From NCBI RefSeq assembly GCF_018617875.1, contig NZ_JACSKZ010000004.1, positions 141,731 through 205,730 on the forward strand: a stretch of 64,000 nt of DNA, written 5' to 3'. The number at the start of each line of letters is the position of its first letter. The first letter of the stretch is position 1. The notes beneath the pieces are model-generated. The model had not been told where the DNA came from and did not search any database. It saw nothing but the letters and a program-made list of their open reading frames with translations. Source of the stretch: Exiguobacterium algae (GTDB lineage: Bacteria; Bacillota; Bacilli; Exiguobacteriales; Exiguobacteriaceae). The position numbers and the translations under genes were made by a program. Shown here piece by piece: positions 35,592 to 47,614 of this stretch.

Positions 35592-36767
35592 TTAGAAATA
35601 TACTTTTGGACTATCCATTCCATCCTCATACACAATCGTCACTTCCGGGTCGCCCCCAAGCGATGTGACGTTGATTCGGACAGGTACGTTACGGTTATAC
35701 TCCCAGCGATTCTCTAAGAGCCCTACGACATGTTGAGTGAAGCCTACCAGTTCAGCTCGACTGTAAAACTGGATCGGAATATCGATTTCCAGTCGTGTCA
35801 AATCTCCGTTTTGATAGAATCCTTTTCCAATCATACCGGAGAAGTCAGGGAACACATCCGCGATTCGGTCACTAAACAAGGAAAACTTCTGAGCGTCTTC
35901 GCGCACATCATTCGTCGCAGTCTTCGATGGGAAGTAATAATACTTCTCGTCGATCGCCTGCCAGTCTCCAGACGTCACTTCATTGTCCGAACCGACGAAT
36001 GCCGACTTGATGTAATTTCCGGGAGTCGGAGATCCTTGTGTCGACTTCATATAGAGCGCGATGTTCACATCGAGATCTTTGAAATCCTCCCGTTTACGCA
36101 ACTGGGCTACGAGTTCGTTTGCCATCCGTTCTCCTTCGGCAATCACTTTCTTTGTATCCAGCTTCACCGTATATGTCGGACCATAGTTCGGCGCTTGGAA
36201 CACGTATTCACGGTTCAAGATCAAAGCAAACGACACGCCGGCTAGCTGATACCCGTTATCCCCTTTGGTCATATAATCCTGCTCGACAATCGAGGCCAGG
36301 TACAAAGGCGATTTTTTATTCGCCTCGACAAACTTATCGTCTGACACTTCCGCTTTGCCATCGGCGTAGGCCGGGTTCAACGGCGTGAGTTCTTCATCTG
36401 GCGACTTGTCTTTACGTCCGAGTAGTCGAAATACGTCCGAAGCATCCAGCAGTTGCCCTTCCTGGTAAGCAAATTTGTCCGGATCGAAAGCATCCGTCGA
36501 ATGACGCATCAATCCGAGCTCCACTTCTTCCAGTTCTAATGACGAACTGACTTGTCGCTGGGCAAGACCACGTGCCGCTGCCGGTTTGAACGGAATCACC
36601 ATTTGGTAATAGGAATCTCTTGCCTCAATCGCTTGCGTCACACCTTCTGCAGCTGTCTCTTCGCCAGTCGGCGTGCTTTCTTCTTCCCCCATCGGAATTT
36701 TCATTGAACACCCGCTCAACAAAATCGCCGAGGCGACAGTCGGGATGACGAGTTGTTTCCATTTCAT
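35592..36767 (-). CDS. camS: CamS-family sex-pheromone-precursor lipoprotein (YerH)
   Basis: A 391-residue lipoprotein with a lipobox ILLSGC (Cys20) after a short basic N-terminus and hydrophobic stretch. The body matches CamS: the domain continues to the C-terminus with features such as GAQ-free beta-rich repeats and NIALYMKSTQGSPTPGNYIK. In enterococci the cleaved signal peptide can act as a peptide pheromone; the mature protein's role is not known. AAAGGAG precedes the ATG. It lies after ligA as in B. subtilis, but with an extra gene between. Confidence 0.88.
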   Translation of the reverse strand: MKWKQLVIPTVASAILLSGCSMKIPMGEEESTPTGEETAAEGVTQAIEARDSYYQMVIPFKPAAARGLAQRQVSSSLELEEVELGLMRHSTDAFDPDKFAYQEGQLLDASDVFRLLGRKDKSPDEELTPLNPAYADGKAEVSDDKFVEANKKSPLYLASIVEQDYMTKGDNGYQLAGVSFALILNREYVFQAPNYGPTYTVKLDTKKVIAEGERMANELVAQLRKREDFKDLDVNIALYMKSTQGSPTPGNYIKSAFVGSDNEVTSGDWQAIDEKYYYFPSKTATNDVREDAQKFSLFSDRIADVFPDFSGMIGKGFYQNGDLTRLEIDIPIQFYSRAELVGFTQHVVGLLENRWEYNRNVPVRINVTSLGGDPEVTIVYEDGMDSPKVYF

Positions 36768-36899
36768 CTATGTGTAGCTCCTTTAAACAGATCAATTGTT
36801 TCAGCACTTCGTTCATTATAACAAAATCATCCCGTGAGAAAAGTGTCGAAGCGGAATCAGTCACCATCGGCACCTGCGAAACTGCTGAAGGGGCGAGAA

Positions 36900-38495
36900 T
36901 CAGTCTGTTGAGGAATGCTGGCTACGACGCAGCATGACAAGTAATCCAAACGCCAACATCCATAATCCGACCATGAAACGCCACTGCGCACCAGAAGCAT
37001 CTGTTGCCGGTGAAACCTCTTCTTGCTTGGCGGTTAGCGGACGGACAGACGAGACGGTTGCGGACTGGGGCATCGGTTCTATCATCTCTGAAACTCGTTG
37101 CATACGCCCCGTAGTGGATGGTTGACCGGACTTGTCTACATTCAAAAGTTCGATTTGGTCCACGGGCTCATCCCGCTGCTCCTGCTCCTGCTCCTGTTCC
37201 GGTTCTGCTTGTATTTCAGGCGTTTGTCCGTCTTGTACTTCATATATTTTCTCTACTTCTTCTGTTTCGTCTGTCTCTTCTATTTCTTCTTTTTCTAAAA
37301 CATTCGGTTTTACGGCAACGGATGTAACGATAGACCGCGTGACTGTTACCGTTTCATTGACTTTGAGAGTAAACGTCGCCTCGTTGATCAATTCGGCACC
37401 GGCCCGAACGTCATAAGATGGGGCAAGCGGTTGTTCGAAGGAAAAGACGATCTCTTCACCGGGACCAAATCCGCCTTCAAAAACAGGGAGGTCCCGAAAC
37501 ATCTGCATGAAACGTTCGCTCGACGTCCGCTGTTCATCCGTCGTCAAGGCACCCGATGACCAGTCAAGAGAAACATCTGCGTAGTAGAGCGTGACGTCCG
37601 ATGTGTTCACCAACGTATACGTATAGCGAACGGTATCTCCAGGAAACACAGGACTGACCGCCTTTACCTCGTTCACTTCGAAATCAGGCTCCTGGAGCAA
37701 AATAATTTGCGGACTCTCTGCTTCAACGGTGCGTCCCGATTCATCTTTCGCTTTGACATGAAAGATGCTTCCGATTTCCGGGGCGGTAAATCGGGAGTAG
37801 GTAGCCGGAATGTTCAACTCCTGTGTGACTTCCACTCGTTCATTCGGGGCGAGACCATCGTCTCCAATCAAAGCGGTCAACGATGTCTGCAACCGATCAT
37901 TGAATCCTTTCACTGCCTGTTCGGTCAAATCCCCGAACAGGAACGAATGATCGAGTGATGTGACGAAAAGGGTCACATCTCCAGTATTCTCAATATAGAA
38001 TGTATACGGAATCGTGCCGCCGACTACTGCCTGGTCGACCCCCGCTTCATTCCCTACATTCATCGTAAGTTCGGGTAACGGGAATTCTTCAGGCGCTGCC
38101 TGGACGACAGGTTCCGCAATCGGTTCAGACGCTTCGGGGGCCGGTTCACCGTTTACTTCCTCAATAAGCGGTAAGGCGTCTGAAATCGAAAACTCAGTAA
38201 AACTATACGGGACACCGTCTGCACTATATAAGGTGATGTGTTCAATCAATGGATCATCTACCGGTCCTTCATCAATCAAAAAACGCCAAACATCCGCAGC
38301 CTCACGGACACCGTAATATGTCGTACCTTGATAAACAAGACTCGCCTCAAAGAGGATGTCTACTTCAGTTTCATTCAATTCGACTTGTACGTAGCGAAAT
38401 GGATTTGTTTCAGCATGGACGGATGGAATGGCTATCCCGATGAGGAAAATAAGAATGGTGACAAATACGGCGAATCGCTGCGTGTTGTAGATCAT
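36900..38495 (-). CDS. Unknown secreted surface protein with Ig-like repeats and C-terminal membrane anchor
   Basis: A 531-residue protein. The signal peptide has a cleavage-like SVHAET near residue 29. The middle holds at least two similar beta-rich modules with IPYTFYIENTGDVTLF and VRYTYTLVNTSDVTLYY, reminiscent of DUF11-like or immunoglobulin-like repeats. A Glu/Gln/Pro-rich stretch (about 408-450, with EQEQEQEQ) leads to a final hydrophobic helix FMVGLWMLAFGLLVML and the basic-polar tail RRSQHSSTD. There is no LPXTG, so it is probably held by the helix itself. AGGGAGGG lies 9 nt before the ATG. It lies between ligA and camS. I do not recognise the family. Confidence 0.8.
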   Translation of the reverse strand: MIYNTQRFAVFVTILIFLIGIAIPSVHAETNPFRYVQVELNETEVDILFEASLVYQGTTYYGVREAADVWRFLIDEGPVDDPLIEHITLYSADGVPYSFTEFSISDALPLIEEVNGEPAPEASEPIAEPVVQAAPEEFPLPELTMNVGNEAGVDQAVVGGTIPYTFYIENTGDVTLFVTSLDHSFLFGDLTEQAVKGFNDRLQTSLTALIGDDGLAPNERVEVTQELNIPATYSRFTAPEIGSIFHVKAKDESGRTVEAESPQIILLQEPDFEVNEVKAVSPVFPGDTVRYTYTLVNTSDVTLYYADVSLDWSSGALTTDEQRTSSERFMQMFRDLPVFEGGFGPGEEIVFSFEQPLAPSYDVRAGAELINEATFTLKVNETVTVTRSIVTSVAVKPNVLEKEEIEETDETEEVEKIYEVQDGQTPEIQAEPEQEQEQEQRDEPVDQIELLNVDKSGQPSTTGRMQRVSEMIEPMPQSATVSSVRPLTAKQEEVSPATDASGAQWRFMVGLWMLAFGLLVMLRRSQHSSTD

Positions 38496-38541
38496 GATGT
38501 CGGTCCCTCCCTAAGCTGAATGCGCACGTTCACACGGTAAG

Positions 38542-38610
38542 CCCAATGACCACTTTCAGCACCTGAGAGGAATGGAGAGGAGTGTGTGTAAAAGTCATGA
38601 TGTCATTGGG
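38542..38610 (-). repeat. Inverted repeat in the leader of the surface-protein gene
   Basis: CCCAATGAC (38542-38550) and GTCATTGGG (38602-38610) are perfect 9-base complements 51 bases apart, in the untranslated region before the gene at 36900-38495. They could fold into a long-range leader stem or bind a regulator as two half-sites. The spacer has no other strong structure that I see. Confidence 0.45.
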
Positions 38611-38715
38611 TTCTCTTCCAAAAAAATATTTTGAAATTTTGTTGTTAGTTATAGATACCCGACAACCGCTTGTGCGAACCCGTTCATCAGGACATCGTTT
38701 TGAAATTTAGGTCAA

Positions 38716-38745
38716 TAAAAAAAGAGCCTCGCCGAAGCGAGGCAC
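38716..38745 (-). terminator. Terminator of ligA
   Basis: On the minus strand GCCTCGC, a TTCG tetraloop and GCGAGGC are followed by a long T-run. The hairpin ends just before the ligA stop codon. Confidence 0.88.
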
Positions 38746-38746
38746 C

Positions 38747-40750
<2,004 letters not shown>

Positions 40751-42967
40751 TCACGCCTTTTCGATTGGGGCGAATTTCGCCAACAGCCGTTTGATCCCGA
40801 CAGAAGGAAACGCGATATCGAGCTCGAGTTGATCTCCTTCACCACGCGTTTGGACGACCGTTCCTTGTCCCCACTTTTTATGATTTGCTTTATCTCCGAC
40901 TTTCCAACCGACTGTCTCCGCCCCTGAAGATTGGGCGAGCTTTGGCTTCGGTTTCGAACTGAACCCGTTCACCGGTAATTTCCCTGGTGATTCGACGGGG
41001 TTCCACGGCATCGGTTTTCTTGCTTTCCCTGAGCGCTCGAGCAACGTTTCCGGCAGTTCATGCAGGAAGCGGGACTCCGGATTGTTTTGGAAGCGGCCAT
41101 ACAGCATACGTGACTGCGCACGTGTCAAATAGAGACGTTTCTCAGCCCGGGTAATGCCAACATATGCGAGGCGGCGTTCTTCTTCCATCTCTTCTTCATC
41201 GTTTAGAGCACGGCTATGCGGGAAGAGCCCTTCTTCCATTCCGATCAAGAAGACGACCGGGAATTCGAGACCTTTGGCCGAGTGGAGCGTCATGAGCGTC
41301 ACCTGATGTGACTCGTCGACTTCATCCAGCGAGTCGAGATCAGAGACGAGGGTCAAGTCTGTCAGGAAGGCCACGACGGTCTGTTCGTCGCTTTCTTTCT
41401 CGAAGTTTTGAGCGACTGACAAGAATTCTTGTAAGTTCTCTAAGCGACTTTCCGCTTCAAGCGTCTTCTCGATTTTGAGCATCTCTTCATAGCCCGTCTT
41501 CTTCAACACTTCTTCAACGAGCTCTGAAATGGACAAGTAGTCCGCCATCTGTCGTAAATCCGTCATCATTTGCCGGAACGCTGTCAACTTCGCCGCCGTA
41601 CGAGGGGCGATACCGGAAAGTTCGATATCCCGGATCGCTTCCATGAGCGAGACGCCCTGCATGTCAGCGAAATCTCCGAGCTTATCGATGGTCGCTGCCC
41701 CGATTCCACGTTTCGGTTCATTGACGACACGGACGAATGAAATGTCTTCATCCGGGTTGGCGATCAGTCGCAAATACGCGAGAACATCCTTGATTTCTTT
41801 TCGTTCATAGAACTTCGTCCCGCCGACCATCTTATACGGAATATTGGATTTGAGGAGCATTTCTTCAAGTCCACGTGACTGTGCATTCGTCCGGTAAAGG
41901 ACGGCCATCTGCCCGTAGTCCATTCCTTCCATCTTCAATTCCTTCATCTGGTTCATGATGAAGAATGCCTCGTCCCGGTCATCCGATGCAACGTGAAGCA
42001 ACAACTTCTCCCCTTCCACGTTTTCGGTCCACAAGTTCTTCTCCTTGCGGGAGGCATTGTTTTTAATGACATTGTTTGCAGCTTCGAGGATTCGTTTCGT
42101 TGAGCGGTAGTTTTGCTCGAGCAAGATGACGCGTGCACTCGGGTAGTCCTTCTCAAACGTCAAGATGTTCGCGATATCCGCCCCGCGCCAACGATAGATC
42201 GACTGATCCGAGTCGCCGACGACGCACAAATTCTCATGTGCCTCAGCGAGCAGTTTGACAAGCGTATATTGTGCCCGGTTCGTATCTTGATACTCATCGA
42301 CGTGAATGTATTTGAATTTTTTCTGATAGAAAGCCAGCACGTCCGGCGCTTCCTTAAATAAATGAATCGTCTTCATGATCAAGTCGTCGAAGTCGAGTAC
42401 ATTGTTTTGTTTCAACTTTTTCTCGTACGCCGTGTAGACGTCAGAGATGATTCGTTCGTACGGATTGCTTCCGACGAGTGCCGCCGCGTCTTTCGCCGTC
42501 CGCAGTTCATTTTTATGGTTGGAAATCATGCCGAGCAACGTACGCGGTTCATACTTCTTCGGGTCCAGATTCAACTCTTTCAATACTTGTTTGATCGCCG
42601 TCAACTGATCTGATGCATCTAAGATCGAGAAACTACGATCATAGTGAATGCGATCGATATCACGACGTAAAATCCGTACACACATCGAGTGGAATGTCGA
42701 GATCCAAATATCTTCCGCTACCCCACCGACCAGACGGGCGATTCGGTCTTTCATCTCCCGGGCCGCCTTATTTGTAAACGTAATGGCCAAAATATTCCAC
42801 GGTGCCACCTGTTTGGCTGCCATCAGGTAAGCGACGCGATGCGTCAACACCCTTGTTTTCCCTGACCCTGCACCGGCCATAATCAATAACGGTCCGTCCG
42901 TATGTTTGACCGCCTCTGCCTGCTGAGGGTTCATCCCTTTGACTAGTTCTTCGCTCAAATTATACAT
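40751..42967 (-). CDS. pcrA: ATP-dependent 3'-5' DNA helicase PcrA
   Basis: A 738-residue SF1A helicase. Walker A is [13 protein letters not shown], Walker B with the glutamate is HVDEYQDTN, and motif [17 protein letters not shown] and motif [14 protein letters not shown] are intact. The C-terminal Tudor-like tail ([17 protein letters not shown]) that contacts RNA polymerase is present. GGAAGGA precedes the ATG. Part of the pcrB-pcrA-ligA unit. Confidence 0.98.
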   Translation of the reverse strand: MYNLSEELVKGMNPQQAEAVKHTDGPLLIMAGAGSGKTRVLTHRVAYLMAAKQVAPWNILAITFTNKAAREMKDRIARLVGGVAEDIWISTFHSMCVRILRRDIDRIHYDRSFSILDASDQLTAIKQVLKELNLDPKKYEPRTLLGMISNHKNELRTAKDAAALVGSNPYERIISDVYTAYEKKLKQNNVLDFDDLIMKTIHLFKEAPDVLAFYQKKFKYIHVDEYQDTNRAQYTLVKLLAEAHENLCVVGDSDQSIYRWRGADIANILTFEKDYPSARVILLEQNYRSTKRILEAANNVIKNNASRKEKNLWTENVEGEKLLLHVASDDRDEAFFIMNQMKELKMEGMDYGQMAVLYRTNAQSRGLEEMLLKSNIPYKMVGGTKFYERKEIKDVLAYLRLIANPDEDISFVRVVNEPKRGIGAATIDKLGDFADMQGVSLMEAIRDIELSGIAPRTAAKLTAFRQMMTDLRQMADYLSISELVEEVLKKTGYEEMLKIEKTLEAESRLENLQEFLSVAQNFEKESDEQTVVAFLTDLTLVSDLDSLDEVDESHQVTLMTLHSAKGLEFPVVFLIGMEEGLFPHSRALNDEEEMEEERRLAYVGITRAEKRLYLTRAQSRMLYGRFQNNPESRFLHELPETLLERSGKARKPMPWNPVESPGKLPVNGFSSKPKPKLAQSSGAETVGWKVGDKANHKKWGQGTVVQTRGEGDQLELDIAFPSVGIKRLLAKFAPIEKA

Positions 42968-43005
42968 AGTTCGTTCCTTCCTTGTTGCAAACGTTTGTTC
43001 TTATT

Positions 43006-43686
43006 TTATCGGAGTACTTCCACCGTCGCAAGTGCTCCTTGCAAGTCATCATATATGACATTTCCAACCACAATCGTATCGACGAAACGTGCCGCCCGGT
43101 GTGCCGCTTCCGCTCCATCTATGCCGCCTCCATAAAACAAATGAGCCTCAGGGAGCGCCAAACGGATCTCTTCGACTACATTCAAATCGCCGAACATTCC
43201 GCTGTACTCAATATAAAGGGAAGGCAGCCGAAACAAATGATGCGCTACTTCAGCATAGGCAACGGCCGCTTCGACCGACAACTCGCAGTTGGCTTGCGTC
43301 ACGTGAGCCACTTTTGCATCGGGATTTAACACGATATAGCCCTGTGCTGTCACCTGATTTGCATCGAACTGATGGCCGTAACGTTCAAACGCCTTCGCCT
43401 GATGCCCGATGATCCATTCCGGTGAGCCCGCGTTTAATACGGTTGGAATGAAATAATGGTCAAATCCTTGAATGACATGATTCGGATGGCTCATTTCAAG
43501 CGCGAGCGGGACACCACAATGCCGTAGCCGGTCATATAAAGCAAATGTATTTTCAACGTTGACCCCATCTGTGCCACCAATTAAAAAGGCGTCTGTTCCC
43601 GAATGAATAAGCGCTTGAAGCGCGTCATCCTCGAGTGGTTTGTTCGGGTCCAATTTGAACACATGCCGCCATCCTTGAAACTTCAT
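43006..43686 (-). CDS. pcrB: Heptaprenylglyceryl phosphate synthase
   Basis: A 226-residue TIM-barrel prenyltransferase joining heptaprenyl diphosphate to sn-glycerol-1-phosphate. It shows FKLDPNKPLEDDAL at the N-terminus, IGGTDGVN, and the phosphate-binding LFYGGGIDGAEAA. The start at 43686 has AGGAGGGG and gives the usual MKFQGWRHVFKLDP beginning. It is 38 bp upstream of pcrA. Confidence 0.95.
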   Translation of the reverse strand: MKFQGWRHVFKLDPNKPLEDDALQALIHSGTDAFLIGGTDGVNVENTFALYDRLRHCGVPLALEMSHPNHVIQGFDHYFIPTVLNAGSPEWIIGHQAKAFERYGHQFDANQVTAQGYIVLNPDAKVAHVTQANCELSVEAAVAYAEVAHHLFRLPSLYIEYSGMFGDLNVVEEIRLALPEAHLFYGGGIDGAEAAHRAARFVDTIVVGNVIYDDLQGALATVEVLR

Positions 43687-43756
43687 CCCATCCCCTCCTA
43701 TCGATACCTTCTCTAGTGTATCGATTTTTACCGAACCGTGCATCTCTTCCACAAAA

Positions 43757-43782
43757 AAAGACTTGCCGAGGCAAGTCATGAA
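43757..43782 (-). terminator. Terminator after the KtrB-linked small gene
   Basis: On the minus strand GACTTGCC, a two-base loop and GGCAAGTC are followed by TTTTTTT. The stem overlaps the end of the small membrane protein gene, so pcrB probably starts its own transcript. Confidence 0.8.
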
Positions 43783-44018
43783 CGTGCAGTCCGATTACGT
43801 TCCCGTTCAGTCAACCATTTCGCCAACAGGAGCGCGAATACCCCATACACCGGAACGAACCAAAGCGGGTTCGCCAAAAAGAATCCGAGCACGGGAACGT
43901 CAAGAAGCGGCGAGTCCGGCGAACAGAGTGCCGTTCCGTTGACGACAGCAATGAACGGTAACACCGGGACTATGAAAATGTAACCAAAATTCACCCAAAA
44001 TGCTTTTTCTTTCATCAT
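43776..44018 (-). CDS. Small two-helix membrane protein, 80 residues
   Basis: Two hydrophobic segments (about 8-27 and 48-66) separated by a loop with LCSPDSPLLDVPV, and a basic tail LTERERNRTARS. AAGGAG precedes two adjacent ATG codons. It follows the potassium transporter gene by only 9 bp and ends in a terminator, so the two form an operon. I do not recognise the family. A small accessory subunit of the transporter is possible but not shown. Confidence 0.7.
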   Translation of the reverse strand: MMKEKAFWVNFGYIFIVPVLPFIAVVNGTALCSPDSPLLDVPVLGFFLANPLWFVPVYGVFALLLAKWLTERERNRTARS

Positions 44019-44027
44019 GTAAACTCC

Positions 44028-45410
44028 TTATCCTAGGATGATCGATTCTTTTGGATAGTTGTACATCCGTTTCGGCTGGCGGCGTTGTAAGAGAAGGATG
44101 AAGGCGATGACCCCGATTCGTCCGATGAACATGAGAATCGTCAACACCCATTTCCCGACATTGCTGAACTCCGTGGACAACCCGACAGACAAACCGGTCG
44201 TCCCGAACGCCGAACAGGCTTCGAATAAAATCCGCATGATTGAGGCGTCTTCGAAGAAGGCAAGGATCATGACTCCTGTCAGCAAGACTCCTAGTGATAC
44301 GGTGATAATGACAAATGCTTTCCATATGTCCTCGAGCACGATTTCCCGACCAAAAATTTTAATCGAAGAATCCCCTCGAATGAACGCCACGACACCCAGG
44401 ACGGCTACCGCAAAGGTTGTCGTTCGAATCCCTCCTCCGACAGATGACGGCGAGGCACCGATAAACATTAACATCGCAAGTAAGAACATACTTCCTTCAG
44501 AGAACAGGTTAACGTCGACGGTAGACAGGCCTCCGTTACGTGTGGTGACAGATTGGAAGAGCGAGTCTGAAATGGCAAGCCACAACGGTAAGTCTTTGAA
44601 CGCATTGTTGTATTCAAAAATGAACAGTCCGACGGCTCCAATCGCAATCAAAATAAAAAATGTCGATACAGTGAGCTTCGTAAACAAAGAGAACCGGCTT
44701 GGGAACGTATGGCGTTTCCGCATAATGCGACTTGTCAAATACGTCCGGATCTCCACGAGCACCGGAAAACCGATTGCTCCCCCGGTCAACAAGATCATCT
44801 GTGTGATGATGACAAACGGGTCTTCACGAAACGGCGCGAGTGAGCTACCGGTAATATCAAACCCTGCATTCGTCGTCGCACTGACCGCGCCAAACAACCC
44901 TTGAAGGAAGGCTTCACCGACCGTGTCAAAATAATTTAAGTAATGAATGCCGAGAATAATCGCCCCTACTGCTTCAATCGTGAGTACCGTCACTACGATT
45001 TCCGTAATGTACTTTACAATCCCGGACATCGAGGACTGGTTTTGGTCACGAAGGATGAGCTGACGTTCTCGAAATCCGATTCGTTTCCCGAGCAAAATCC
45101 ACATGATGACATGGAGGCTGATCAAGCCAACCCCACCGATTTGAATGATAAATAAAATGGCGAAATAACCAAACGTGGAAAACGTCTCCGTCACCGCGAC
45201 AGGACTCAGCCCCGTCACACTGACACAACTCACGGCCAAAAAGACGAGGTCAGTGAAGGATAACTTCACCCCGGGCTGATGCGAAAACGGTAATGCGAGT
45301 AACGTGACCGACAGCATTACGGCCGATACGTAAATTAAAACAAGCGTCTGGACCGGTGTTAACCGTCGAAAGAACAATTGGATATTTCGTTTCATGAATG
45401 CCTGTTGCAT
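44028..45410 (-). CDS. KtrB/TrkH-family potassium transporter membrane subunit
   Basis: A 460-residue membrane protein with four repeated helix-pore-helix units. The four selectivity-filter loops are visible as SVTGLSP, ATTNAGFD, SVTTRNGGLS and AFGTTGLSVG, with the expected glycines. It takes up K+ (possibly with Na+) together with a cytosolic KtrA/KtrC ring, not encoded here. The start at 45410 is preferred for its GGAGGGGAGGGG ribosome site. It follows yerC by 35 bp. Confidence 0.92.
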   Translation of the reverse strand: MQQAFMKRNIQLFFRRLTPVQTLVLIYVSAVMLSVTLLALPFSHQPGVKLSFTDLVFLAVSCVSVTGLSPVAVTETFSTFGYFAILFIIQIGGVGLISLHVIMWILLGKRIGFRERQLILRDQNQSSMSGIVKYITEIVVTVLTIEAVGAIILGIHYLNYFDTVGEAFLQGLFGAVSATTNAGFDITGSSLAPFREDPFVIITQMILLTGGAIGFPVLVEIRTYLTSRIMRKRHTFPSRFSLFTKLTVSTFFILIAIGAVGLFIFEYNNAFKDLPLWLAISDSLFQSVTTRNGGLSTVDVNLFSEGSMFLLAMLMFIGASPSSVGGGIRTTTFAVAVLGVVAFIRGDSSIKIFGREIVLEDIWKAFVIITVSLGVLLTGVMILAFFEDASIMRILFEACSAFGTTGLSVGLSTEFSNVGKWVLTILMFIGRIGVIAFILLLQRRQPKRMYNYPKESIILG

Positions 45411-45445
45411 CTCACCCCTCCCCTCCATCAAAAACAAGATGACTC

Positions 45446-45751
45446 TTACGAGTCACCTTTTGTTTGTTGTAGACGTTCGAGGGCTAAATCATACCCACCC
45501 GTCCCATAGTTCAAGCAACGTTTGACGCGTGAAATGGTAGCGGTCGAAGCCCCTGTCGCATCTTCAATTTTATGATACGTATTTCCTTCACGAATTTGTC
45601 GTGCCACTTCAAGTCGCTGGGCAAGCGCCTGGACTTCATTGACAGTCGCCAAATCATCGAACAATTGATAACAATCTTCGAGTGTCTCGAGCTTCAAAAT
45701 CGCTTCGAACAATTGATCGAGCTCCCGACCTCGTAATTTATCGAGTTGCAT
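45446..45751 (-). CDS. yerC: YerC/YecD-family TrpR-related DNA-binding protein
   Basis: A 101-residue all-helical protein. RELDQLFEAILKLETLEDCYQ leads to a helix-turn-helix of TrpR type, LAQRLEVARQI and TGASTATISRVKRCL. The start at 45751 gives a length near that of B. subtilis YerC (the longer frame lacks a ribosome site). No ligand is known. A hairpin with GGTGACTC and GAGTCATC over the stop codon is followed by TTGTTTTT and may act as a terminator. Confidence 0.88.
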   Translation of the reverse strand: MQLDKLRGRELDQLFEAILKLETLEDCYQLFDDLATVNEVQALAQRLEVARQIREGNTYHKIEDATGASTATISRVKRCLNYGTGGYDLALERLQQTKGDS

Positions 45752-45818
45752 CCGCAAGCATCCTCTCTTCTCGTACTTCTTAATCATTCTAAAGCACGGT
45801 CGCCTCGGACTCAACTAC

Positions 45819-47561
45819 TCATCGCAAAATTGCTGGAAATAGTACTTGCTTTTTCATCACTTCATAAATTCCAAGCGGTGTCGCCCGAACATAAGGTAAG
45901 TGCGTGGAAGCCAGGAACAGCAACGTATAAATCGGGTCTTCAAATTGATAGCCCCGGGCCCGCAGCTCTTTTTGGAACTGCTTTTCCTGTACAATCAACT
46001 GTTCAATCGGCTCAATAGAAGTCATCCCGCAAAGCGGTAACGGGATTTCGGCAACAATCTCGCCCCGGTCGACGAGTACAATTCCGCCTCCGAGCTCTTT
46101 CATACGCGCAAACGCTTTAAGCATGTCTTGTTTGCACTTGCCTAAAATCAAGTAGTCCCCGCTGATGGAATACGAGCTGACGAGCCCGCCGAAATCTTTT
46201 GCAAATCCTTTCAACACCGTGTTCAAACGCCACTTTCCTTCTTTATCTAGGAGCATGAGGAACGACTCATCCTCGTCACGCGGCAGTTCATCCTGACCGG
46301 TGTCATGCGTAATTTTAAACAGTTTCATGATGACCGAGTTCACCATATCCAGTCCGACCGGCATGCTGAACGATAAATCTTCAGGCATCAGGTCAATCGC
46401 CACGTCAGTCGCTGGCATTTTTTCAAAGATGGCTTCTACTAACTCATCTGGGAATAACGAAACGCCGTCCCGATAAATCCATTGCCCTTTTGCGATGACG
46501 GCCGACGGTCGCGGCTCATCGATTGCATCCAGGATGTTCAGATGCGCGATCCGTCCCGGTGCAATCGATCCGAGAACATGATCTAAGTCAAAGTGTCTAG
46601 CGACGTTGAGCGATACAATTCGATACGCCTCAATCGCCGGAAGCCCTGCCTCCATCATGATCCGGATCAAGTTGTCTTGCATTCCACCCTCATAAAATCC
46701 TGGAGTGGAGCCGTCTGTCGTCACCATCAAGTGGTCGAACGCTTCTAATCCGGATTCGAGTAACCCTTTCAGCATCTTCGGTAAGTCAGGGCGAATCGAG
46801 GAATGACGTAATGTCGTCGTATATCCATGCTCCAGACGGCAAAGTGCTTCTTCCGTCGTCATTGCCTCATGGTCGCTGTGGACGCCCATCAACGCCATTT
46901 TTGTCAATGTCTTCGCCGAGGCTCCTGGAAAGTGCCCTTCAACCGGTAACCCGCACGTTTCGGCATCAAGCATCCATTGTAAAAGCTCATCGTCCCCTTG
47001 TAATGTCCGTGGCCATGCCGTTAATTCGCCTGCCATGACGACATCCGGATGGTTGAACCAGGCGTGGACCCGTTCGGAATCAACGGCCACACTTTCCCGG
47101 TCCAGTTCTGTTTGCGTATCAAGCCGGGCCCACCAATACGTGCTCGTCGGCAACTGTTGAATCAAATCGAGTTGAGCAAACGCTTGCTCCTCCTCTTGTA
47201 AAAAAAGAAGCATGTTGTCATTCACGAGAGTCGTCGTCCCGCGTTCACCCGCATACTTCGAGAGTGTCGCCGGGTTATACAGCTGGAACGGGTGTGCGTG
47301 CGGTTCGATATATCCCGGTACAATATATTTATCTGAAACATCGATCATCTCAACGGCTTGGTCCGGTAACTCCGGACCCACGTAGACGATTCGGTCCCCT
47401 TCAATCCAAATGTTTGCTGTTTTCCATTGCTTCACGTACATATTCAAATACGTGGCGTTCTTTAATACGAGCGAAGGTGGTCTCACTTGATCTACAACTT
47501 CTAGTTGTGAACGAATCATCACTTTTGACCACGGTGCCCGCGCCGATCGTTTTACTGGCAT
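45819..47561 (-). CDS. yerA: Adenine-deaminase-like amidohydrolase (YerA)
   Basis: A 580-residue paralogue of adenine deaminase. It keeps metal ligands in GYIEPHAHPF (HxH), GHFPGASAKTL, GVHSDHEAMT and VTTDGSTPGF, with the C-terminal LVSSYSISGDYLILGK where true Ade has VAHDSHNLVIAG. The last motif is changed, so the substrate may not be adenine. B. subtilis carries yerA in the same place beside purD and yerC. The ATG at 47561 is 10 nt after GGGAGG. A cre-like site lies about 55 bp upstream. Confidence 0.85.
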   Translation of the reverse strand: MPVKRSARAPWSKVMIRSQLEVVDQVRPPSLVLKNATYLNMYVKQWKTANIWIEGDRIVYVGPELPDQAVEMIDVSDKYIVPGYIEPHAHPFQLYNPATLSKYAGERGTTTLVNDNMLLFLQEEEQAFAQLDLIQQLPTSTYWWARLDTQTELDRESVAVDSERVHAWFNHPDVVMAGELTAWPRTLQGDDELLQWMLDAETCGLPVEGHFPGASAKTLTKMALMGVHSDHEAMTTEEALCRLEHGYTTTLRHSSIRPDLPKMLKGLLESGLEAFDHLMVTTDGSTPGFYEGGMQDNLIRIMMEAGLPAIEAYRIVSLNVARHFDLDHVLGSIAPGRIAHLNILDAIDEPRPSAVIAKGQWIYRDGVSLFPDELVEAIFEKMPATDVAIDLMPEDLSFSMPVGLDMVNSVIMKLFKITHDTGQDELPRDEDESFLMLLDKEGKWRLNTVLKGFAKDFGGLVSSYSISGDYLILGKCKQDMLKAFARMKELGGGIVLVDRGEIVAEIPLPLCGMTSIEPIEQLIVQEKQFQKELRARGYQFEDPIYTLLFLASTHLPYVRATPLGIYEVMKKQVLFPAILR

Positions 47562-47614
47562 CGAACCCAATCCTCCCTTATCCGCCTATCACATTTACTA
47601 TAAAAGAATAGCAA

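Noticed and set aside
37165..37200. Short tandem repeat as a possible phase-variation tract
   Set aside because: The CTGCTC-type repeat encodes in-frame Glu-Gln pairs in six-base units, so slippage would keep the frame, and there are only about four units.
37098..37327. Cysteine- and leucine-rich plus-strand ORFs opposite the surface protein
   Set aside because: They come from the antisense of the Glu/Gln repeat and overlap one another in three frames.
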